From Rhizobium sp. NLR16a (GTDB taxonomy: Bacteria > Pseudomonadota > Alphaproteobacteria > Rhizobiales > Rhizobiaceae), in the NCBI RefSeq assembly GCF_017948245.1, contig NZ_CP072869.1:124001-188000 (forward strand): a stretch of 64,000 nt of DNA, given 5' to 3'. The translations under genes and the position numbers were made by a program. Below are positions 57,157 through 64,000 of the stretch, piece by piece; within the stretch, counting starts at the first letter, position 1; every line of letters begins with the position of its first letter. The notes below the pieces were generated by a model. It was not told where the DNA came from and searched no databases. It was given only the letters and a program-made list of their open reading frames with translations.

Positions 57157-57743
57157 AGTTCCGACCCATTTCGTTCAATCAACGAGCCTGCAGGCCACTC
57201 CGTCATCGGACGGTCGACGGGAACTACCAATACGAGGACATCTTCAGTGCGCGTGGCTGGCAGGTCGGAATGCGCGTCTGGAAGCGTGGAGCGCACACGC
57301 AGCCCGGTCATCATATTGGCGGTACCATCTCGGCAGTATCTTTCCATGTGATTCCGCATGGCGTGGCGAACTGTTCCGAAAGCAAATGGAACGCTCAACT
57401 CGCGCAGAATCGGAAACATAGCGCGGACCGAGTGAGCGATGCCTAATCCTTCTAGATCCGGTCGCACTCCGTACAGGCCTAGCTCGGCCACAAGCAAATC
57501 AGTCGTACCGACTTTTATGAAGCGGCGTAACAAGCCCATGTGGCTAGCGACGCCGTGCGAGTCATATGCGATTGCGCGGCGTTCGGGCCTCGCACCACCC
57601 CAGCTTCGGCCAGTCTCGAACGGCTTGGCATTGAACGCTCCCGTCGGCCCATAGGTCTTGCAAAAAAAATCGGCGAGTTCCGCGTGGTCGGAAGCTTCCA
57701 GCTCATTTTCCCAGCAGATTTTCCATCGCACTTCAGAAGACAT
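57153..57743 (-). CDS. nodA: NodA, N-acyltransferase of Nod-factor synthesis
   Basis: 196-aa enzyme that attaches the fatty acid to the deacetylated sugar. The start [20 protein letters not shown] matches the family; the longer frame from 57773 adds ten non-family codons. [18 protein letters not shown] and [17 protein letters not shown] are the usual segments. NodA type correlates with the kind of fatty acid used, and nodFE in this window would supply polyunsaturated chains. The nod box lies about 200 bp upstream. Confidence 0.97.
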   Translation of the reverse strand: MSSEVRWKICWENELEASDHAELADFFCKTYGPTGAFNAKPFETGRSWGGARPERRAIAYDSHGVASHMGLLRRFIKVGTTDLLVAELGLYGVRPDLEGLGIAHSVRAMFPILRELSVPFAFGTVRHAMRNHMERYCRDGTANMMTGLRVRSTLPDAHSDLPATRTEDVLVLVVPVDRPMTEWPAGSLIERNGSEL

Positions 57744-57938
57744 GCAAAAGCTCCAAGTTGTTTCTTCGCCCAACCACGATCAGAGCTGCGCGATATTGTT
57801 GCGCATACTTGTTGGATTGCCGGTTAGGCAATCGAGCGGTTAAGAGATGTAAGAGTCTCAAATCGGGCCCCTGCCCGGCGCTTCGTTTTTTAGTTCCTGG
57901 CCCTGATATTGATCAAGTTCCGGGTTTTCTATAAGTGA

Positions 57939-58934
<996 letters not shown>

Positions 58935-59337
58935 GCGGCACCGCCGGCTCATTTCACAGCGCGTTGGCTGTGTTCCCAAAGGAGGCATTACGTTACAGGC
59001 GGCCCCCGCCGCCTCAGCTCAGCTAGCAATCGAAGCTATTGCCGAGAGCGATCGTTTCTACCTGAGAAGGTACGATTCGTATGCTTTCCCTGGCCTCATG
59101 CAAAAGTGATTCAAAACTTTATTCCTGTAACTTATGTTCGGCCCATCGCGGAAACCAGCATCCAGCTGCGGTGACTTCCCCGACCTTCCGCACATGCGCT
59201 TCTGCGCGAAAATGACCAACGCGCCGACCCGGGATAGTAGCCGAAGCTCTACTTTCGATCCCGCAATAAATCTTGTTCTTGAGGGTTTGAAACGGCGCCG
59301 GCGCGAGAAGTTAGCCGCGGCAATATGTCGAGCCACA
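58935..59337. other. Gene-free stretch between nodD and the nodF nod box
   Basis: About 400 bp. Short frames on both strands lack family features. A small frame near 58990-59109 (reading ...AIEAIAESDRFYLRRYDS...) is not recognisable. The stretch may be a remnant of a removed gene, as many rhizobia have other nod genes here. Confidence 0.45.
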
Positions 59338-59386
59338 ATCCATAGCGTGGATGCTTTTGATCCACACAATCAATTTTACCAATGAT
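59338..59386 (+). promoter_or_regulatory. nod box of nodFE
   Basis: Starts ATCCATAGCGTGGATG and ends CACAATCAATTTTACCAATG, in the plus orientation. It lies 175 bp before the nodF ATG. One position in the AAACAATC core differs (CACAATC). Confidence 0.9.
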
Positions 59387-59560
59387 CCCATATGATCCAT
59401 AGCAGGGCAGCCGCGCGGTGAGATTCCGGTAAGTTTTATTGGTTTCTGTCGTCACTTCGCAGACGAGCCGGAACATCTTCCGATGTTGGCAGCAATTAGA
59501 TCGAGCCTTCTCGCAAGGCCGTCGGCTCGTCGAAATTAGGCATGATGGAGAGGAATACAA

Positions 59561-59839
59561 ATGGCTGATCAACTCACACTGGAAATTATCAGTGCGATCA
59601 ATAAGCTCGTCAAAGCTGAAAACGGCGAAAGAACGACCGTAGCCCTCGGCGAAATAACGACTGACACTGAGTTGACTTCACTTGGCATCGATTCGCTGGG
59701 TTTGGCCGATGTCCTTTGGGATCTGGAGCAGCTCTACGGCATTAAGATCGAGATGAATACGGCCGATGCCTGGTCGAACCTCAACAATATCGGCGACGTG
59801 GTGGAAGCCGTCCGTGGCTTGCTCACCAAGGAGGTCTGA
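59561..59839 (+). CDS. nodF: NodF, specialised acyl carrier protein
   Basis: 92-aa acyl carrier protein that holds the growing, often polyunsaturated, fatty acid for Nod factor. The 4'-phosphopantetheine serine is in [13 protein letters not shown] at about residue 45. It begins [27 protein letters not shown] precedes the ATG. nodE starts at the base after its stop codon. Confidence 0.95.
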   Translation: MADQLTLEIISAINKLVKAENGERTTVALGEITTDTELTSLGIDSLGLADVLWDLEQLYGIKIEMNTADAWSNLNNIGDVVEAVRGLLTKEV

Positions 59840-61051
59840 ATGGACAGGCGCGTCGTTATCACCGGATTGGGCGGACTGTGCGGACTGGGCACCGATGCTT
59901 CCTCTATCTGGACGGAGATGCGCGAAGGCCGCTCCGCCATCGGCCCGATCTCAAACTCAGAGATTCATGAGCTGAAGGGGATGATCGGGACCGAGATCAA
60001 GGTGCTGCCTCAACACGACATTGATCGCAAACAGCTCATCTCCATGGACCGCTTCAGCCTGCTAGCCGTGCTTGCAGCTAAACAAGCCATGCTACAGGCC
60101 GGCCTTTCGTGCAATGAAGGAAATGCCCACCGTTTCGGCGCGACAGTGGGCGTTGGCTTTGGCGGCTGGGACGCTACCGAGAAGGCCTACCGCACCCTCC
60201 TATTGGGCGGCGCGACTCGCACTGAGCTATTCACTGGGGTAAAGGCAATGCCTAGCGCGGCTGCCTGTCAGGTAAGCATGAACCTCGGGCTGCGGGGGCC
60301 AGTCTTCGGTGCCACCTCTGCCTGCGCCTCGGCCAACCATGCGATCGCTTCAGCGGTAGATCAGATCAAGCTCGGTAGGGCGGACGTTATGCTAGCTGGA
60401 GGAAGCGACGCGCCACTCGTGTGGATCGTGCTTAAGGCATGGGAAGCAATGCGCGTACTCGCTCCAGATACTTGCCGGCCATTCTCGGGCGACAGGAAAG
60501 GACTAGTTTTGGGCGAGGGTGCGGGCATGGCCGTGCTGGAAAGCTATGAGCATGCCGCCGCCCGCGGTGCAACGATGCTTGCCGAGGTCGCCGGCATCGG
60601 CCTTTCCGCCGATGCCTACCACATAGCTGCACCAGCTGTGCATGGGCCGGAGGCGGCGATGCGCGCCTGCCTTGTTGATGCGGGTTTAAATGCCGAGGAT
60701 GTAGACTACCTCAACGCCCATGGCACCGGCACCAAGGCCAACGATCAGATCGAAACGACGGCGATTAAGCGCGTCTTTGGTGACCATGCTCGATCGATGT
60801 CCATCTCTTCCACCAAATCCACTCACGCGCACTGCCTCGGGGCAGCAAGTGCGCTCGAAATGATAGCCTGCGTGATGGCGATCCAAGAAGGTGTCGTGCC
60901 GCCCACGGCGAACTATCGCGAACCAGACCCCGATTGTGATCTGGACATCACGCCAAATGTGCCCCGGGAGCGCAGGGTGGGCGTGGCCATGAGCAACGCC
61001 TTCGCCATGGGCGGCATGAATGCTGTCCTTGCGTTCAAGCAGGTGCAATGA
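59840..61051 (+). CDS. nodE: NodE, beta-ketoacyl synthase
   Basis: 403-aa KAS II-like condensing enzyme, host-range determinant with NodF. The active cysteine is in [20 protein letters not shown]. The His residues are in [15 protein letters not shown] and [18 protein letters not shown]. It starts directly after nodF. Its presence predicts alpha,beta-unsaturated or polyunsaturated acyl chains, as in symbionts of the galegoid legumes. Confidence 0.95.
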   Translation: MDRRVVITGLGGLCGLGTDASSIWTEMREGRSAIGPISNSEIHELKGMIGTEIKVLPQHDIDRKQLISMDRFSLLAVLAAKQAMLQAGLSCNEGNAHRFGATVGVGFGGWDATEKAYRTLLLGGATRTELFTGVKAMPSAAACQVSMNLGLRGPVFGATSACASANHAIASAVDQIKLGRADVMLAGGSDAPLVWIVLKAWEAMRVLAPDTCRPFSGDRKGLVLGEGAGMAVLESYEHAAARGATMLAEVAGIGLSADAYHIAAPAVHGPEAAMRACLVDAGLNAEDVDYLNAHGTGTKANDQIETTAIKRVFGDHARSMSISSTKSTHAHCLGAASALEMIACVMAIQEGVVPPTANYREPDPDCDLDITPNVPRERRVGVAMSNAFAMGGMNAVLAFKQVQ

Positions 61052-61362
61052 AGTGAAGATCGTCACGACTAACCCTTGTAAGGCCAGCGGCACATGCTTG
61101 AAGCAGGCACCGCAATCCTGTCAAATAGTCTCGCTCTAATTCCTCGGATACTCTCGCATCTCAAATTTTCCTCCGCGCAAACCATGCTACTCCGCCGTCT
61201 CGGGGCAAAGGCTGTGGGATGAGAGGGATGCAGCCCGTCGCCCGCTCTTTCCGGCATCAGCGAGCACACACGTCTGACGAAGTGGGCTCGGCACCGCTGC
61301 TTGTTGGCATTGATGAACCTTTACGGTGACTTTGCGGCCTTCGTGGTCATCGGAGAAAGCGA
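61052..61362. other. Convergent intergenic region between nodE and the luxR-type gene
   Basis: About 310 bp with no recognisable gene or clear terminator. Two opposing transcription units end here. Confidence 0.5.
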
Positions 61363-62097
61363 TCACCACGCTGATATCAATTCGAGCGCCGTGGCTTTGG
61401 CGACAGCTTCACTGGTTGTGGCGACGGTCAGCTTTCGGCGTGCCGACGCAAGATAGAGCTGCACCGCACTTACCGAAATGGACAAGCGGGCGCAGATCTG
61501 CTTTGCCATTAGGCCGCTGGCCGTCATATCGAGACATTGCAGTTCGCGGCGCGACAATTGCGGAAAACCCGCAGTTTTTCTCAGGCCCGACAGAACCATG
61601 GCCCTGTCGTGGAGATGGTGGGCGAGAAACTGGAGGTCGCGCATGCTGTCCATGCGGAACCGACGCCAGTAGGAGGCGGGCTGATTGGAGGTGATCGTAA
61701 ACAGCGATCGCTCCCCGTGAGGCCCACGCACCGGCAGTGTCACGCCTTGCTGCCCGATACCGAAGGCCATCGCCTCCTTAAAGAAGTCGTGAGCCCGCCC
61801 TGAATCCCATTTTGACGCGGACCATTCCACGGGCAGAAAGCCGCGCTGTCCGAGCCGCACGACGGGATCGATGCTGAAGTAATCCCGGGCAAGATATTGC
61901 TTCACCCATTCGGGCGGGTAGGTCAGCATCAGCAATGGATTGTTGGCCGCTGCGCCCGAGGAGCGGGTCACATGCAGAACCATGTGCGATATCGCATAGA
62001 TGTGGCGGACTTCGTCCAGCGTCGTTTCCAGATCTTCCAACGTCGGCGATGCGGAGATCCGGTCCAAACTGTAGAAAAAACGAGAACTGCTCAGCAT
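61363..62097 (-). CDS. LuxR-family quorum-sensing regulator
   Basis: 244-aa regulator. An N-terminal autoinducer-binding domain includes VKQYLARDYFSIDPVVRLGQ and FLPVEWSASKWDSGRAHDFF. The C-terminal LuxR HTH reads LSRRELQCLDMTASGLMAKQ followed by ICARLSISVSAVQLYLASAR. It is downstream of the luxI-type gene on the same strand, with 152 bp between them. In rhizobial symbiosis islands such pairs control transfer or symbiotic functions (TraI/TraR, MrtI/MrtR types); which one applies is not shown by the sequence. Confidence 0.92.
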   Translation of the reverse strand: MLSSSRFFYSLDRISASPTLEDLETTLDEVRHIYAISHMVLHVTRSSGAAANNPLLMLTYPPEWVKQYLARDYFSIDPVVRLGQRGFLPVEWSASKWDSGRAHDFFKEAMAFGIGQQGVTLPVRGPHGERSLFTITSNQPASYWRRFRMDSMRDLQFLAHHLHDRAMVLSGLRKTAGFPQLSRRELQCLDMTASGLMAKQICARLSISVSAVQLYLASARRKLTVATTSEAVAKATALELISAW

Positions 62098-62249
62098 GAG
62101 ATGGACTCGCGGTTGTGTGTTTTCCTGACTGGGGTAATCGTAACATTTCGCGGTTAGCGAGAAAAGGACATTTTATAGCAACCATGGCGCGATGTGAAGA
62201 ACAGGTTAAGGAACTGACGACACTGTGGGCGGCGGGACGGCGACTGGCC

Positions 62250-62888
62250 TTACCGCATGCCACCATAGACAAGGGCCCTGCCAGGACAGGAAGAGGTTTG
62301 ATTGAGAAGTCGGGCTAGGTTGGTGCGAAGTGTCCGACAGTTATCTGCAGTCACGTCCCACAGGCCGACATACAGTTTGCCGATCTCGGGCAGTGATCGG
62401 GCAAGGGGCGTCGGCCTCCAGCCGAGCCTGCGATACACCCCGACCATCGCCCCATCATAGACGCCGACGATGTTTTCGATACCGGCGCCGAGGGCAAGAT
62501 CGCAAAGCCCTGAGAGCAGTTCGGTGGCGACTGCGCGCGATTGCGCGATGTGTCCGGCAGATGGGTGAACGCAGAAGCGGGTACATTCCCAGGTCGTCGG
62601 GCTGTCGACGTCGATAGGCTGATCGAAGAAATGCCGAAACTCGCTTTTGAGCATCGTCGCGCCAGTGGTCGGCAGCAGGCGTAGCGAACCTGTCAGTGTG
62701 CCCGAAGGTCGTTGAGTGACGAGATATACGGGATCTTCGACCTCATCATATCGGTCCCTCTCCCATTGATCCCGGACATCGACCTGCCATCCCAGCCGAT
62801 CGCGAAAAACGACGGCGCGAGCCCGAAACATTGCATCGAATGCACGTCGATCGGTCTCGAGCATGTCTTTGGTGAGTATCCGCAACAT
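62250..62888 (-). CDS. LuxI-family acyl-homoserine lactone synthase
   Basis: 212-aa enzyme that makes an AHL signal from SAM and an acyl-carrier protein. Conserved residues are seen in RARAVVFRDRLGWQVDVRDQ, with the next Asp in WERDRYDEVEDP. GSLRLLPTTGATML and the ECTRFCVHP motif are also present. ATG 62888 follows AGGAGGAACGGAT; the frame from 62954 lacks family sequence. The acyl chain cannot be predicted. Confidence 0.93.
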   Translation of the reverse strand: MLRILTKDMLETDRRAFDAMFRARAVVFRDRLGWQVDVRDQWERDRYDEVEDPVYLVTQRPSGTLTGSLRLLPTTGATMLKSEFRHFFDQPIDVDSPTTWECTRFCVHPSAGHIAQSRAVATELLSGLCDLALGAGIENIVGVYDGAMVGVYRRLGWRPTPLARSLPEIGKLYVGLWDVTADNCRTLRTNLARLLNQTSSCPGRALVYGGMR

Positions 62889-63066
62889 ATCCGTTCCTCC
62901 TGATCGTCGATGTTTCACAACAGGGGCCGACCTCGAGCAATATGGATATTTCACCAGATTGACCGGCGCTTCGACTTACCTTTCATTTTCACAGGCATTT
63001 CCGAAGCTTGATCGATCTCAAGCTCGCTGTGGCTGCCACTTCAACGCAACCAAGGAAGAATCGTTC

Positions 63067-63417
63067 GTGACCTACGATCCAGCCCGCGGCAAACGCATTC
63101 GAGAAGCGATATCTCGGGGCAAGTTCCGGAAAGTACACGCTCTTGCAGCCGAACTGAATGTATCAGTCGCGGCCGTTTCGCGCTGGCAAAATGGCGGCCA
63201 TACGTCCCTGGAAAGCGCCTGCGCTCTCGCGCGCCTGCTGGATGTTTCCCTCGATTGGCTGCTCTTGGGGCGAGGGACCATGGACGGGCATAGGAACAGC
63301 GCGATCTCCGCCACGGAATTGCTGTGGGTAATGGCGCTACGCGGCCGATCTGCGGCGGCTCAGTCCAATCTTATTGGGCTGCTCGAATCCATCCCTCCGG
63401 AACACGCCTTACGCTAA
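63067..63417 (+). CDS. Small XRE-type helix-turn-helix regulator
   Basis: 116 aa. The HTH is at about residues 19-60: VHALAAELNVSVAAVSRWQN followed by GGHTSLESACALARLLDVSL. The tail (DWLLLGRGTMDGH) is like that of phage or plasmid repressors. A GTG start at 63067 with CAAGGAAG upstream is chosen; the longer frame from 62863 covers the luxI promoter region. It is divergent from luxI with about 180 bp between starts and so could control it. Confidence 0.78.
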   Translation: MTYDPARGKRIREAISRGKFRKVHALAAELNVSVAAVSRWQNGGHTSLESACALARLLDVSLDWLLLGRGTMDGHRNSAISATELLWVMALRGRSAAAQSNLIGLLESIPPEHALR

Positions 63418-63596
63418 GCACAATTCTGAACGGTTTTTTAACTTGCGCTCAACAGCTCTAGGTTGCTTAAATGAGCAGCATCAACGATCTTTCTAATTAG
63501 GGTTTCATTGACGGGACCGGCAGGAAGGCTAGCCCACCCTGCCCTCGCCGACGCGAAGACCCTTGTTTTCACAATCAACGCAGAAGGGTTGCCGAC

Positions 63597-64000
63597 ATGT
63601 CAACAATGTTGACCATCAACGTGAAAAACTACGAATCCCAGACGCAAAACTTCTACTTCTTCCAGCAACCGGCAATTTATACCGGCGGCGGGCAAGTCTA
63701 TTCGAACAGCCTTTTCTCGCAATCGCTCGGCAACTACGACAACACCGGCGCGATCCTGACCTTCCAGGTCAACCTGCAATACTATGCCGGCATCCAGCAG
63801 GCAAATACACCGCCGCAAATTGGCGCATCATCTGGCTACTCGTCAGCCAGCCGCGCCATTGATCTTGCTCCGAGTTCGGGTGGCAGCGGTAAACCGAACG
63901 ACTGGACGACTGCAACGGTCAATCCGCTCGGACTATCCTCGCCAATCTACGGGGAAGGTGTACAGCCTGGCGCATTCCGCATCACCACGCCGGTTTTCAA
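63597..64000 (+). CDS. Unknown protein, 3' end beyond the window
   Basis: The frame is open from ATG 63597 (MSTMLTINVKNYESQTQNFY) to the last base, 134 codons, with no stop. It has no signal peptide. It is rich in Gln, Ser, Gly and Tyr with an alternating pattern (AIYTGGGQVYSNSLFSQSLG) that suggests beta-structure. I do not recognise a family. It lies 180 bp after the HTH gene; a linked role with the quorum-sensing locus is only a guess from position. Confidence 0.72.
   Translation, partial: MSTMLTINVKNYESQTQNFYFFQQPAIYTGGGQVYSNSLFSQSLGNYDNTGAILTFQVNLQYYAGIQQANTPPQIGASSGYSSASRAIDLAPSSGGSGKPNDWTTATVNPLGLSSPIYGEGVQPGAFRITTPVF

Overview
This window is accessory DNA from a nodulating, nitrogen-fixing alphaproteobacterium: a symbiosis island or symbiotic plasmid, probably of Mesorhizobium or a close rhizobial relative. 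The right half carries fixABCX-nifA-nifB-fdxN-fixU and a full Nod-factor locus (nodD divergent from nodABCIJ, then nodFE). NodD-type nod boxes, NifA upstream sites and an oxygen-sensing NifA cysteine motif support the assignment. The species is not resolved; nodFE next to nodABCIJ, together with an acyltransferase-3 gene, fits strains making modified, polyunsaturated Nod factors.

Layout. 1-6.6 kb: end of a dipeptide-type ABC importer, an Lrp/AsnC regulator divergent from a class III aminotransferase, and an aldehyde dehydrogenase. 6.7-8.5 kb: a two-gene operon whose products look like Cap15 and a CD-NTase, a minimal CBASS anti-phage system. 9.2-16.5 kb: nested insertions that can be resolved to the base. 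An old IS3-family remnant holds an IS407-type IS3 copy, which holds an IS66-family element, whose tnpC holds a RIT element (three overlapping tyrosine recombinases).

17-33.5 kb: a catabolic and uptake cluster. It contains an FAD amino-acid dehydrogenase, a polyamine-type ABC transporter with fused permeases, an AstE/AspA deacylase, an IclR regulator, enoyl-CoA hydratase, acyl-CoA ligase, P5C reductase, ornithine cyclodeaminase, Asp/Glu racemase and an MlrC-like hydrolase. Six promoter regions in it share the dyad CAATAT-N3-ATATTG, which suggests one regulon, most likely run by the local IclR protein. The substrate is unknown.

34-40 kb: a minus-strand set of glutamate dehydrogenase, a short glutamyl-tRNA-reductase-like protein, an ATP-grasp ligase, a lysine-2,3-aminomutase-like radical SAM enzyme and a small unknown protein. 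It looks like a biosynthetic cluster for an unusual amino-acid product. It sits directly behind a relic of the nifH promoter and nifH 5' end. A decayed IS3 element follows at 40.3-41.5 kb.

41.5-50.7 kb: a decayed duplicate of the fixA promoter and 5' end, a broken redoxin gene, then fixABCX, nifA, nifB, fdxN and fixU. 50.8-61 kb: a methyltransferase, an acyltransferase-3 protein, nodJICBA (minus strand), nodD and nodFE. 61.3-64 kb: a luxI/luxR quorum-sensing pair, a small HTH regulator and the start of an unknown gene cut by the window edge. No tRNA, rRNA or CRISPR array was seen. Novelty statements below are inferences made without database access.
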